From Thermococcus thermotolerans (GTDB lineage: Archaea; Methanobacteriota_B; Thermococci; Thermococcales; Thermococcaceae), in NCBI RefSeq assembly GCF_024707485.1, contig NZ_CP102602.1, positions 372,001 through 436,000 on the forward strand: a stretch of 64,000 nt of DNA, written 5' to 3'. Positions within the stretch are counted from its first letter, which is position 1. Each line of letters starts with the position of its first letter. This document shows, in pieces, positions 9,089-17,739 of this stretch. The notes under the pieces were generated by a model, which searched no databases, was not told the DNA's origin, and was given only the letters and a program-made list of their open reading frames with translations. The position numbers and the translations under genes were made by a program.

Positions 9089-9740
9089 ATGAAGCGCCTG
9101 AAGATTGCAATACCCTACAGAGAGGAGCTCTTTGGAGGTCTTGAGTGGCTTCCTGAGGCGATAGACTGGGCCTACGGAGACACTTACTTTACCATAGACA
9201 CCGACGTCGTTAAGCTGGTGGAGGTCAAGTTCAAAGATGGCGTAAACCCCTGGGAGATACTTGAGCGGCTGAAATCGCTTCCGCAAACGAAGGACGTCAA
9301 GGCCTTCCCTCGCAACGAGCACTACCTCATATACCTGCGAGTCTCTCTTGGCCCCCGGAGGGAGCAGGCGGAAAGGCTTTTTGAACTCCAGAAGAAAGGA
9401 CTGGTCGTTTTTGAGAGTGGAACCTTTGTCGGGGGTGAGAGTGTTCTCTCGGTCCTCTGCGAGGAGGAACTCGTGGGGGAGGTCGTGAGAACCTTCCGGG
9501 AAACCTACGGTGCGAGGGTGATCAGCGTTGAGGATGCCGAACCGGAGAAAAGCCCCCATTGCAAAGCTGATCAAGAGACAGGCAGAGGTTCTTCTTCTCG
9601 CCTACAAGAGCGGCTACTTCGACGAGCCCCGGAAGGTCACTTTGCGGGAGCTGGCGGAGATGCTGAACCTCAGCCCCTCAACGGTGAAGGAGCACCTGAG
9701 AAAGGGGCTGAAGAGGCTCCTCGATGAGTCTCTCAAATAA
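9089..9740 (+). pseudogene. HTH_10 (Bat-type) transcriptional regulator, interrupted by a +1 frameshift
   Basis: Two reading frames together make one protein of about 216 residues. Frame one (9089 to about 9550) gives an unfamiliar N-terminal domain (MKRLKIAIPYREELFGG... ARVISVEDAEPEK). Frame two (about 9549-9740) gives a bacterio-opsin-activator-type HTH: AEVLLLAYKSGYFDEPRKVT then LAEMLNLSPSTVKEHLRKG. Removing one A from the AAAA run at 9548-9551 joins them cleanly as EPEK-APIAKLIKRQ. Without that change the first frame continues to 9727 with an unrelated tail. The gene ends just before the ABC transporter operon that it probably regulates. It could be a real mutation, a programmed shift or a sequence error. 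Confidence 0.7.
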
Positions 9741-9800
9741 CCGCACATGTGCGGGGTTACCTATAACTATCCCAAACACATATCTTTAGCTGGTGAAACC

Positions 9801-10652
9801 ATGCCCGTCATTGAGGTTGAGAACGTTAGGAAGTACTACGGCGAAGTCAGGGGCGTTGATGGACTGAGCTTCTCCGTTGAGGGGGGCGAAATCTACGGCT
9901 TTCTCGGGCCGAACGGGGCGGGAAAGACCACGACGGTAAAAATTCTGGTGAAGATTATCAAGGACTACAGGGGCACCGTGAGGGTCTTCGGAAAGGACCT
10001 CAGGGAATGGGGGAAGGATTATTACAACAGAATCGGCGTCTCCTTCGAGTTTCCGGCAGTCTATTCAAAGCTCACCGCCCTGGAAAACCTTGAGTTCTTT
10101 GCGAGCTTTTACAGAAAGCACCTCGATCCTCTAGAAGTCCTCAAGGTTGTCGGGCTTGAAAGCGAGGCGGATAAGCTCGTCTCCGGCTTCTCCAAGGGAA
10201 TGAAGAAGAAGCTCGATCTGGCGAGGGCTCTGCTCCCGGATCCGGAAATCCTCTTCCTTGACGAGCCCCTCGAAGGCCTCGACCCGGCGAGCGCGAGGAG
10301 GATAAAGGATCTGCTCCTTGAGATGCGTGAAAGCGGGAAGACCGTCTTCCTGACCACTCACAACATGTACGTCGCTGATGAACTCTGCGACCGGGTTGCC
10401 TTCATTGTGGACGGAAAGATAGCCCTCGTTGGAAATCCGGGCGAGCTGAAGGTGAGGATGGGCAAGCGGGTCATAAAAGTCGAGTACGTGGCCAGCGGCG
10501 ACGTGAGGACCGCTGAGTTCCCGCTCGAAGGAATAAGTCAGAACGAGGAGTTCCTTGACATCCTAAGAAACTACGAGGTCGTGAGAATAAACACCGAGGA
10601 ACCAACGCTGGAGGAGATATTCCTCAAGGTGACAGGGAGGAGGCTCGTATGA
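9801..10652 (+). CDS. ABC transporter ATP-binding protein
   Basis: 283 residues from the ATG at 9801, preceded by GGTGA. The upstream extension to 9747 has no ribosome binding site and overlaps the promoter. Walker A is GPNGAGKTT, signature FSKGMKKKLDLA, Walker B ILFLDEPLEGLDP, and the switch histidine lies in TTHNMY. The FSKGMKKK form is typical of DrrA/CcmA-like exporters of drugs, lipids or peptides (ABC-2 type). It overlaps the first permease gene by four bases (ATGA). The frameshifted HTH_10 regulator lies just upstream. Confidence 0.92.
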   Translation: MPVIEVENVRKYYGEVRGVDGLSFSVEGGEIYGFLGPNGAGKTTTVKILVKIIKDYRGTVRVFGKDLREWGKDYYNRIGVSFEFPAVYSKLTALENLEFFASFYRKHLDPLEVLKVVGLESEADKLVSGFSKGMKKKLDLARALLPDPEILFLDEPLEGLDPASARRIKDLLLEMRESGKTVFLTTHNMYVADELCDRVAFIVDGKIALVGNPGELKVRMGKRVIKVEYVASGDVRTAEFPLEGISQNEEFLDILRNYEVVRINTEEPTLEEIFLKVTGRRLV

Positions 10653-11347
10653 AGGGACTCCTGACCCTGGACGTCAAGCTGGGCATGAGGAGCTACGTTC
10701 ACCCGGTTTACCTGCTCGTGGCCCTGGCTTATGGCATCATGCTCGCGGTTCTTCCGGAGGAATACCTATCCAAGGCAGTTCCGCTCTTCCTGATCCTTGA
10801 GCCGGGCATGGTGGGGTTTGCCTTTGTCGGAACGGAGATATTCGCGGAGAAGAAGGACGGAGTGATAGGGGCGTTGGCCGTTACCCCCATCGACTGGAGG
10901 GATTACATCATCGCCAAGACGCTCTCTATGATGGCCCTTTCACTCGTTGCCGGCGCGATAATATTCGGCCTTGGCACCCGCTCCCTCAGCGGTCTTCCCT
11001 ATGTCTTAGCCGGCACGCTCCTGCTCTCGGCCGTTTACACCCTCCTTGGAATAGCGGTCTCCGCCAAATATCGCGATTTAGATGACTACTTCGTCCCCGT
11101 CCTTGGGGTCATGGTGGTCTCACTCCTGCCGTTCCTCCACCACTACGGCTACTTAACCGGTGGAGTGTGGAGGGTTCTCTACCTTATCCCGAGCTATCCG
11201 GCGCTCTACTTCTTCAAGGCGCCCTTCGAAGAAATCTCAACGAATACCCTGCTGTGGTCAGCGTTGACCCTGATAATCTGGAGTGGCGTGGCATACAACC
11301 TCGCTAGAATCCGCTTTTACAGGTATGCGGTGGAGGGGTTGAGATGA
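10649..11347 (+). CDS. ABC-2-type transporter permease, subunit 1
   Basis: 232 residues with about six membrane helices. Residues 50-75 contain EPGMVGFAFVGTEIFAEKKDGVIGALAVTP, which matches the ABC-2 pattern of a conserved glutamate-rich turn after helix 2. The start codon overlaps the ATPase gene stop (ATGA), and the 3' end overlaps the next permease gene in the same way. It pairs with the following gene as a heterodimeric channel. The substrate cannot be predicted. Confidence 0.85.
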   Translation: MKGLLTLDVKLGMRSYVHPVYLLVALAYGIMLAVLPEEYLSKAVPLFLILEPGMVGFAFVGTEIFAEKKDGVIGALAVTPIDWRDYIIAKTLSMMALSLVAGAIIFGLGTRSLSGLPYVLAGTLLLSAVYTLLGIAVSAKYRDLDDYFVPVLGVMVVSLLPFLHHYGYLTGGVWRVLYLIPSYPALYFFKAPFEEISTNTLLWSALTLIIWSGVAYNLARIRFYRYAVEGLR

Positions 11348-12048
11348 GCTTTGTGCGAAAATTTGCCGCCATTTACAAGACTGACCTCAAACTGCTCCGC
11401 AGGGACCCGATGCTCCTCTACAGCGTTGCCATGACGCTGATTCTCCTCCTCGTCGTCCGCTACTTCAAAGACCGCATGGGTGGATTCTACTACGGTATAG
11501 CCCTCTTCGTCCTGATATTCATTCCCATGATATTCGGTATGATCCCGGGCTTCATGATGGCCGACGAGAAGGAGGAGAAGACGGTTCAGGCTTTACAAGT
11601 CATACCGATTTCCAGCGAGGCGTTTCTGGTTTACCGTCTTACATGGGTTTCGCTGGTGACCGCGGTCTTTTCGGTAATAGCACCGGGCATCCTGGGCCTG
11701 GAAATTCCCTGGAAGGGAGTTTTAGCTCTGGTGGTTCTCTTCCTGCTGGAGGTCTGGATTTACGGATTAATCATCACCGTCTTCGCCGACTCACGGATGC
11801 AGGCACTCACGGTGTCCAAGGTCATCGGCTGGCTCCTGATCCTGCCGGTGGCGGTAAAGCTCGTTGTCCTCTGGAGGGATCTCTCAACGGACTGGAGCGT
11901 GCTCACGGCCTTCCTGCCAACGTACTGGACGTACAGGGTCTTTGAGGGCGTCCTGAGAAGCGACTACGGCGACTTTCCGGTGGCGGTGGCCGTTCACCTG
12001 GTCTGGCTCGTTCCGTTGGTGGTGCTCTTCAGGAGAAGGGTGCTTTAG
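11344..12048 (+). CDS. ABC-2-type transporter permease, subunit 2
   Basis: 234 residues, six predicted helices. The segment PGFMMADEKEEKTVQALQVIPIS is the typical ABC-2 loop after helix 2. The upstream N-terminus is short and basic, as expected for a cytoplasmic start. It overlaps the preceding permease gene (ATGA) and is the last gene of the operon; a T5 tract follows. An export function with the ATPase at 9801 is expected. Confidence 0.85.
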   Translation: MSFVRKFAAIYKTDLKLLRRDPMLLYSVAMTLILLLVVRYFKDRMGGFYYGIALFVLIFIPMIFGMIPGFMMADEKEEKTVQALQVIPISSEAFLVYRLTWVSLVTAVFSVIAPGILGLEIPWKGVLALVVLFLLEVWIYGLIITVFADSRMQALTVSKVIGWLLILPVAVKLVVLWRDLSTDWSVLTAFLPTYWTYRVFEGVLRSDYGDFPVAVAVHLVWLVPLVVLFRRRVL

Positions 12049-12051
12049 CCC

Positions 12052-12056
12052 TTTTT
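12052..12056 (+). terminator. Short T-tract after the ABC operon
   Basis: CCCTTTTTACTT follows directly after the stop codon of the last permease gene and is consistent with an archaeal U-rich terminator. The run is short. Confidence 0.3.
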
Positions 12057-12101
12057 ACTTTGTGAGAAGATGAAAAGGGTAGCTAGGAAAAGAGAAGAAG
12101 C

Positions 12102-12752
12102 TCACTCAAGCTTCTTGTGGCAGAACCACCAGTCGTAGCACTCGATCTCGCCCTTGGCCTTGGCCTCTTCCCTGGCCTTGATGTCCTCAACACTGGCCGC
12201 GGGCGGGACGATGGCGCGGTCGCCGATGAGCTCGTTGTTGGGCCACTTGTGCGGCAGGGCAACGCCCTTCTCAGTGCTGGTCTTGAGGGCCTTGACGAGC
12301 CTGAGTATCTCGTCCCAGTCCCTGCCGACCTCGGCCGGGTAGTAGACTATGGCCCTTATTATCCCCTTGTCGTCGACTATGAAGACGGCCCTCGCGGTTA
12401 TCGTTGCACCGCTCGGGATCATGCCGAGCTTCTCGGCGAGGTCGCCGCGGTCGTCCGCTATGACCGGGAAGGTTATTTCCTCGCCGAGGTTCTCCTTTAT
12501 CCACTCCATCCACTTCAGGTGGCTGAAGACCTGGTCAACGCTGAGCCCTATCGGCTCGACGCCGAGCTCCCTGAACTGGTCGACCCTCTTCTGGAGGGCG
12601 TAGAACTCGGTGGTACAGACCGGGGTGAAGTCGGCCGGGTGGCTGAACAGCATGAACCACTTGCCCTTCTCGGTGAAGTACTCCGGCAGCTTTATCACTC
12701 CGTGGGTGGTCTTGACCTCAACCTCCGGGAACTTTTCTCCTATGACGACCAT
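12102..12752 (-). CDS. Peroxiredoxin, archaeal Prx6/AhpC type
   Basis: 216 residues, the usual length for hyperthermophilic archaeal peroxiredoxins. The peroxidatic Cys46 lies in [14 protein letters not shown]-terminal Cys205 and Cys211 flank the conserved YDWWF segment, which in this family resolves the sulfenate. It reduces H2O2 and alkyl peroxides in the cytoplasm with electrons from the thioredoxin/protein disulfide oxidoreductase system. AGGTGATGGGAG precedes the ATG. It is monocistronic with its own promoter. Confidence 0.95.
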   Translation of the reverse strand: MVVIGEKFPEVEVKTTHGVIKLPEYFTEKGKWFMLFSHPADFTPVCTTEFYALQKRVDQFRELGVEPIGLSVDQVFSHLKWMEWIKENLGEEITFPVIADDRGDLAEKLGMIPSGATITARAVFIVDDKGIIRAIVYYPAEVGRDWDEILRLVKALKTSTEKGVALPHKWPNNELIGDRAIVPPAASVEDIKAREEAKAKGEIECYDWWFCHKKLE

Positions 12753-12792
12753 CTCCCATCACCTCTTCCTTTTTCTGTATCGTCTTCAGTAT

Positions 12793-12829
12793 AAACCAAT
12801 CGGGTTCGAATATATAAATTTTTTGGTTT
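12793..12829. promoter_or_regulatory. Inverted repeat flanking the peroxiredoxin TATA box
   Basis: AAACCAA at 12793-12799 and TTGGTTT at 12823-12829 form a seven-base inverted repeat. They enclose the AT-rich TATATAAATT (12811-12820) that is probably the minus-strand TATA element of the peroxiredoxin gene. The arrangement suggests a regulator site, but the arms are A/T-rich and could be chance. Confidence 0.25.
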
Positions 12830-12975
12830 GTTTAACATGAAAATATTGGCAGATATTCGAAGACTATAATAGGTGTCCCGAACGAGTATCGAGGGGTTTC
12901 ATCAATTTATTGTTATTTTGTAACTAAAATTCAAAAAGAGTTTGTCAAAAATCAACCGTGTGGGGGAGTTATTGT

Positions 12976-14886
12976 TCAGATTCTCCTCACATCCACCCAC
13001 GTTGAATGATATGCCGAAGCGTTTCCGTATTTTTCGACGGTTTTATCGGCCGTCAGAAAGTTGGCGTTCCATCCGAGAATTTTAACCCAGAACGCCTTGT
13101 AGAGCAGAACGACTCCGGGTGGAACGTCATCGCTGAGCCTTGCCCTCGTCCGTATTCTGCCGTTTCCGTTGAAGACCTCAACGGCGTCGTCGTCCTTGAT
13201 TCCTCTCTCGGTAGCGTCGGAAGGGTTGATGTAGAGACTTGGGTCAACCATGCCGTAGGTGTTATGGTACTGGCTCGTTATCATCATCCTATGGGTTGGT
13301 GTTAAAAGTCTCAGCGGGTACTTCCCTCTCAGCTTCCGGTACTTGGGGAACGGATCCAGACCGCGCTCAACGGCGCGCTGGGAGAGGAACTCGATCTTCC
13401 CGCTCGGTGTCTCCCATTTTCTCGGCTTTTCCGGGACTTTGACGAAGCCATTCCTTTTCAACTCCTCCCAGTTCAGACCGTTGATTTCGAGGACTTTTCT
13501 GATAACCTCCTCGTCGCTCTCGTAAAGGTGGGGCTCCTTTATCCCGAGGGCCTCTGCCAAAAGCCTCGTTACCTCGCTGTTACTCTTGCCGTAAAGCCTC
13601 GCAACGGGCTCGTTAAGTGCAACGTAGCGGTGGTAGTAGCTGTCCGCTATGTCAAGGCGCTCAAAGAATGTGTTTGCGGGCAGAACCACATCGGAATAAA
13701 GGGCTGTATCAGTCAGAAAGATGTCATGTGTAACCACGAATACGTCGCTTTCTCTCAAAGCCTTCCTCAGCCGGTTCTGGTTCGGCAGGCTCGCGAGGGG
13801 GTTGGAGTTGTAGAGGTAGAGGAACTTTATCTCTCCCCTTTCGATATACTCGGCCAGCTTCATCTGAGGGATTCTCTTGGCGGGTTTGGTTCGCAAAAAG
13901 GCTCCCTCGGCGTAGCTCTTATCTATCGTCTTCATATCGTAGATGAAGCCGAAGCGATGGCCCACCAATGCCGGGAGGATTGCTATCGCCCTGACCGCTT
14001 CCCCACCGGCCAACGACCTTTGAAAGCCGTAGCCTATGTGAATTACCCCCTTCTTGTCCGTGAATTCCCTCGCGAAGTCCTCTATCTCTTCAATGCTTAT
14101 CCCTGTCTCTCTGCTTACATAATCAAGCGATAATGTTTTTACATAATTCTTGAATTCTTTAAAACCATAAACATTCTCGCGGACGAAGGCCTCATCATGG
14201 AGCCCTTCCTCGATTATGACCTTCGCGACTCCCAGGGCAAAGAGTACGTCGGTGTCTGGCTTTATCTGGAAGAACCTGTCGGAACGTTTGGCCGTTTCCG
14301 TTCTGACGACGTCAACCGTCCATATTTCGAGGTTGTGCCTCTTCGCCAGGGCAAAGCCGTGAAGGTTCGTCCAGAAGGCGTTTATCCCCCAGTAAACGAT
14401 TAGCCTCTGGTTTTTGAGCTCCTCGGGGTCCATGCCGATTGCAGTTCCGTAAATGTCCCTTAACGCTTCTTGCCCTGCTCTGTCGCATATGCCGTAGTCG
14501 AGCATAGCCGTGTTAAGGTAGTGGAAGAGTCTCAGCGGGAAGGCGTAGTTGACCACACCTCTGTCCCCGGCGTACTGATAAACCAGGACGCTCTCGCTCC
14601 CGTACTCCTCGATGGCTTCCCTCAGCTTTCTGGCAACAAGGCCGATTGCCTCATCCCAGTCAGTTTCCCGAAACTCACCGCTCCCGCGTTCGCCGGTTCT
14701 TATGAGCGGATTTTTAATGCGGTCTTTTGCGTGAAACCACCTCGGCAGAAGCGCCCCCTTTGGGCAGAGGAAACCGGCAGTTATCGGGTGTTTGGGGTTC
14801 CCTCTAACCGTGAGTCTTCCGTTTTTGACTTCGGCCACCATCGAGCAGGTGTCGTAGCAGTCCCTCATACAGACGGAGAAGGGCAT
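12976..14886 (-). CDS. Molybdopterin-dependent oxidoreductase, DMSO-reductase superfamily
   Basis: 636 residues. The N-terminus has a [4Fe-4S] pattern, Cys6, Cys10, Cys14 and Cys41 (CMRDCYDTC...FLCPKG). The molybdopterin-binding core includes VLVYQYAGD, GFGRS-like GYGFQRSLAGGEA, and SNPLASLPNQ. The C-terminal domain (LLTPTHRMMITSQYHNTYG) is the molydopterin_bd region. Cys134 in YGICDRAGQEAL is a candidate metal ligand. Substrate unknown; no electron-transfer partner or membrane subunit is adjacent and there is no twin-arginine signal, so it is probably cytoplasmic. Ribosome binding site AGGGGAG. The 223 bases between this gene and the peroxiredoxin gene contain only AT-rich promoter-like sequence. 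Confidence 0.9.
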   Translation of the reverse strand: MPFSVCMRDCYDTCSMVAEVKNGRLTVRGNPKHPITAGFLCPKGALLPRWFHAKDRIKNPLIRTGERGSGEFRETDWDEAIGLVARKLREAIEEYGSESVLVYQYAGDRGVVNYAFPLRLFHYLNTAMLDYGICDRAGQEALRDIYGTAIGMDPEELKNQRLIVYWGINAFWTNLHGFALAKRHNLEIWTVDVVRTETAKRSDRFFQIKPDTDVLFALGVAKVIIEEGLHDEAFVRENVYGFKEFKNYVKTLSLDYVSRETGISIEEIEDFAREFTDKKGVIHIGYGFQRSLAGGEAVRAIAILPALVGHRFGFIYDMKTIDKSYAEGAFLRTKPAKRIPQMKLAEYIERGEIKFLYLYNSNPLASLPNQNRLRKALRESDVFVVTHDIFLTDTALYSDVVLPANTFFERLDIADSYYHRYVALNEPVARLYGKSNSEVTRLLAEALGIKEPHLYESDEEVIRKVLEINGLNWEELKRNGFVKVPEKPRKWETPSGKIEFLSQRAVERGLDPFPKYRKLRGKYPLRLLTPTHRMMITSQYHNTYGMVDPSLYINPSDATERGIKDDDAVEVFNGNGRIRTRARLSDDVPPGVVLLYKAFWVKILGWNANFLTADKTVEKYGNASAYHSTWVDVRRI

Positions 14887-15058
14887 TATGCTCCCCTAAA
14901 GATGGACTGTGTGAGATATAAAAACCTTTGCTCTCGTCCCCTAATGCGAAACGTTGAGTCAGTGTATATTTTTACTTTTGTTTTCAACTTTGGATTTACG
15001 AAATTCTTTTAAGTCTGGATTATTTGTCCATGATTGAAAACTTTCTGGGGTGGTAAGG

Positions 15059-16402
15059 TTGAACCGCCGGATGGTTGGAGCTTTAATTCTCCTGCTCGTG
15101 TTGACGCTGCCCGAAGCCGCGGCTCTCTCCCTGCCGTGGTCCGGGCTTCCCGTCCTGGGGACGAGTTCGGGAGCGTATCCAATCCGCCTCGACGGCGTTG
15201 AGCAAAGCGGCAACATTGCGATCGTTACCTGGAATGTTCCACCGAACTGTTTGACTGGCTACGGAACGGTCCTCATCAGCAAGGATGGGGAGAGAATCAC
15301 CGAGCGCGTCAGCCTTGGCCGGCTGAAGCCCTGGGGCAAGAAGGTGGCGGTCTTCCTCAACGTCAGAGAACCGATTTACGTTAAACTGCGCATCACCTCC
15401 GGAAACGGCATCTTCATGAGTTCATGGGTAAGGCTAACACCGGAATCCACGCCGAGATTCTTCCCAACCGGCTACACGGTAACCTATCCAGCACAGAAGG
15501 GAGAGATAAGGCCTCAATTCTTTCAGGCTATAGGTGCGTTAATAGTTATCGGGCTAACGATATGGGATGCTTATGATACTTACAAGACGTGCAGAGATTA
15601 CGGCACGGATTCAATGGAATGTAAGGTTCAGGGGACACTTTTCATCGTTGGCGTTGCAGTTCCAGGTGACGAGGAATTAAAACTCGTCTCAAAACTCGGC
15701 AAGAAATTCGGAGTGACGGATGATATTTACAGGATTCTCAGGAAGGCCAAAATAATAAACCATGCCGACGAAGTCGTTGAAAGGTTCACCCACATCTTCG
15801 ATGACATCGTCAAGCACGGTGATGATGCCGCGAAGGCCCTCGACGACCTCGTCAGGACTGGAGTTTCAACGGAGGCAGTTGAAGAGGCCGTTAAGCGCGG
15901 GGCGACAATAAAAGGAGTCAAGGAAGGGGTTGAGAGGTTTGCAAAATCAACATCCCCCATAAAGAACTCTTACGGGTACACTATCATCATAGAGAGGGGC
16001 AATGAGAGATATGGCCTGATTCACGGCTGGCTAAGGCATGTACATGGCTATGGGATGGACTATAAAAGAGAGACATCGTTCTTCCCAATGGGACAAGAGA
16101 TAGTGTACTATGTTAACGGTCAGAAGAAAATCATGAAACTCCCTAAGACAATACAGTCTCCGGAGGAACTGCACAACGAGATTGTACGACTAACAAGGCA
16201 ATATAAGGACCTGCTGAGGCCCAGCATGGAATCTCGCCCAGGTACAATTATTTTAACCAAGCCGTCTAACCTCCCAGGAATAACTGAAATAACCTTAGTC
16301 TTTAAGAGAAGTGGAAGCACATATAAACTTATTACATTCTGGCCAGAGAGTGGAAGTGCAGTATGGATATACAAGAATGGTAAGTGGATACGTCGTCCAT
16401 GA
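15059..16402 (+). CDS. Secreted protein with a putative polymorphic-toxin C-terminal domain
   Basis: About 447 residues from the TTG at 15059, placed by GGGGTGG just upstream; a GTG at 15050 overlaps that site. A signal peptide (residues about 5-23) precedes a beta-rich domain with fibronectin-like features (WNVPPNCLTGYGTVLIS). A hydrophobic helix (about 155-175), a helical linker (about 200-300, DDIVKHGDDAAKALDDLV) and a C-terminal domain (about 305-447) follow. The last contains HGWLRHVHGYGM (His322, Arg326, His327, His329) and TFWPESGSAVWIYKNGKW. That order resembles BECR-fold (barnase/EndoU/colicin E5-D/RelE-like) nuclease toxins. Two small related genes follow, then a fragment repeating the HGWLRHV core. 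I infer a toxin; no family match was run. Confidence 0.6.
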   Translation: MNRRMVGALILLLVLTLPEAAALSLPWSGLPVLGTSSGAYPIRLDGVEQSGNIAIVTWNVPPNCLTGYGTVLISKDGERITERVSLGRLKPWGKKVAVFLNVREPIYVKLRITSGNGIFMSSWVRLTPESTPRFFPTGYTVTYPAQKGEIRPQFFQAIGALIVIGLTIWDAYDTYKTCRDYGTDSMECKVQGTLFIVGVAVPGDEELKLVSKLGKKFGVTDDIYRILRKAKIINHADEVVERFTHIFDDIVKHGDDAAKALDDLVRTGVSTEAVEEAVKRGATIKGVKEGVERFAKSTSPIKNSYGYTIIIERGNERYGLIHGWLRHVHGYGMDYKRETSFFPMGQEIVYYVNGQKKIMKLPKTIQSPEELHNEIVRLTRQYKDLLRPSMESRPGTIILTKPSNLPGITEITLVFKRSGSTYKLITFWPESGSAVWIYKNGKWIRRP

Positions 16403-16412
16403 GGTGATCTCA

Positions 16413-17081
16413 ATGTCCTTCCCGAAGTTCAGATTTTCTGGAAAGCACCTGAAGGTGGAAGTTGGACCACCTCCCCTCGGGCTCTTGCCCGAGTGCTTTT
16501 TTGGCTTTTTTTCAGTTATTACGGTTGATGGTGAGCCATTGTTTGGGGAGGTTATTGGGAACCACATAGAATCTGATGAATGCGGCCTCGAAATAGTTAC
16601 TGAGCTTATGCAGGCTACTCTCTGTCTGTTCAGCCCAAGGATGTCCCTTAATCCGTACTGTGCAAAATGTTTCAACCCTCCTGCAGAGATGGAATGTGAA
16701 CACTTCCTCTCTGGACGTAAAGAAATCCTTTGTACTGCTTACTGTGTAAGAATCGGTCGCAATTATTATTTATTCACCCTTGAAAACAGAATCCTCGCTG
16801 TGTATTATGAGATAAATGAACACCAGACAGTTGGAGACATTGAAGTCGTTGTTCCAGTTGAGAAAGTTCTCCGACTTCCATTTAGGGAATTTGCTGAGGA
16901 CATAATAGATATGGCAGAAAGCTTCTGGAACTACTTACTTTCAAACGTGGAGGACATTGACAAGTTCCTGATATCGTCTGGATGCGAGGAGTGGATTATC
17001 ACAGAAAAAGACCTCGTCAGATACAAAAGTCTCCTCACGACTCTAAAATCTATCTACTCGGAAAAGACAAATTTGGGGTGA
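16413..17081 (+). CDS. Candidate immunity protein 1 (hypothetical)
   Basis: 222 residues from the ATG at 16413, directly preceded by GAGGTGAT that overlaps the toxin-gene stop region. There is no signal peptide, so it is cytoplasmic. A beta-rich N-terminal half is followed by Cys-containing segments (NPYCAKCFNPPAEMECEHF) and a helical C-terminus ending in FLISSGCEEWIITEKDL. That C-terminus aligns by eye with the next gene's QLEKNGCEWPFIITKGEL, so the two are divergent paralogues. The codons are more AT-rich than in flanking housekeeping genes. Immunity is inferred from position behind the toxin-like gene; the family is not recognised. Confidence 0.55.
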   Translation: MSFPKFRFSGKHLKVEVGPPPLGLLPECFFGFFSVITVDGEPLFGEVIGNHIESDECGLEIVTELMQATLCLFSPRMSLNPYCAKCFNPPAEMECEHFLSGRKEILCTAYCVRIGRNYYLFTLENRILAVYYEINEHQTVGDIEVVVPVEKVLRLPFREFAEDIIDMAESFWNYLLSNVEDIDKFLISSGCEEWIITEKDLVRYKSLLTTLKSIYSEKTNLG

Positions 17082-17085
17082 GATT

Positions 17086-17715
17086 ATGGAGCTGCAACTA
17101 AGGGGCAGGTTCTTTGAAATTGTTGCACATCTGCCTGAAACCGGAGTAAATTGCAGGTACCCATTTAAGGTTTCACTAAAAATCGGAGATGTCTTGGTTA
17201 CCCCTCAACAGGGAGGAGTTTTCGGGGATTTGTTTGGGCTGGTTAGAGATCTTGTCAGGCTGAGCATCTGCCTCCTTGGGGAAGGGAAATGTGAGGAGGT
17301 TGAAAGAGATTCTTTCCTCTTCTGGAGGGACATGGCTGTTGAGGCGGGCTTTTATAAAGCGGATGAAATTCCCATAGAAGACGTCGTTGCGGGAAAGATA
17401 AAGATACACTCGGCCAACTTAATGCTCCGGGACTGCGTCTTTTCCTTCAGGCCAGTGGAAAATCATTTAAGGATTCACTTCAAATGTGGCAGCCTTGTCC
17501 ATGGCCAACTGGAGATACTAACTAAAGATTTTGTTCTTGATGTTCTTAACTTGTCCGAAGGGTTTCTAAAGTTCCTAATGGAAAGTTTGGAGCGCATAAA
17601 TAAGCAGTTGGAAAAGAACGGATGCGAATGGCCTTTTATCATAACCAAAGGGGAATTGCTTGGATTGGAGGAGGACGTGCAGTATCTCAAAAAAATCTTA
17701 AGCAGAAAACATTGA
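17086..17715 (+). CDS. Candidate immunity protein 2 (hypothetical, paralogue of the preceding gene)
   Basis: 209 residues, cytoplasmic, starting four bases after the previous gene with GGGGTGAGATT as ribosome binding site. The pattern matches the previous protein: beta-rich N-terminus (GRFFEIVAHLPETG, PFKVSLKIGDVLV), a central Cys region, a strand with FSFRPVENHLRIHF, and a helical C-terminal part (FLKFLMESLERINKQLEKNGCEW). It is followed by a headless copy of the toxin core, so it may be the partner left by an older toxin tip. No enzyme motif is seen. Confidence 0.55.
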   Translation: MELQLRGRFFEIVAHLPETGVNCRYPFKVSLKIGDVLVTPQQGGVFGDLFGLVRDLVRLSICLLGEGKCEEVERDSFLFWRDMAVEAGFYKADEIPIEDVVAGKIKIHSANLMLRDCVFSFRPVENHLRIHFKCGSLVHGQLEILTKDFVLDVLNLSEGFLKFLMESLERINKQLEKNGCEWPFIITKGELLGLEEDVQYLKKILSRKH

Positions 17716-17739
17716 ACCGGTTAAACTAAAAAGAAATAA

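Noticed and set aside
12840-12975. C/D-box small RNA in the spacer before the molybdopterin gene
   Set aside because: TTGATGA on the minus strand resembles a C box but has the wrong first base, and no paired D box (CTGA) lies at a suitable distance.
13528-14133. 201-codon frame antisense to the molybdopterin oxidoreductase gene
   Set aside because: Shadow of a well-supported gene; no start signals or motifs.
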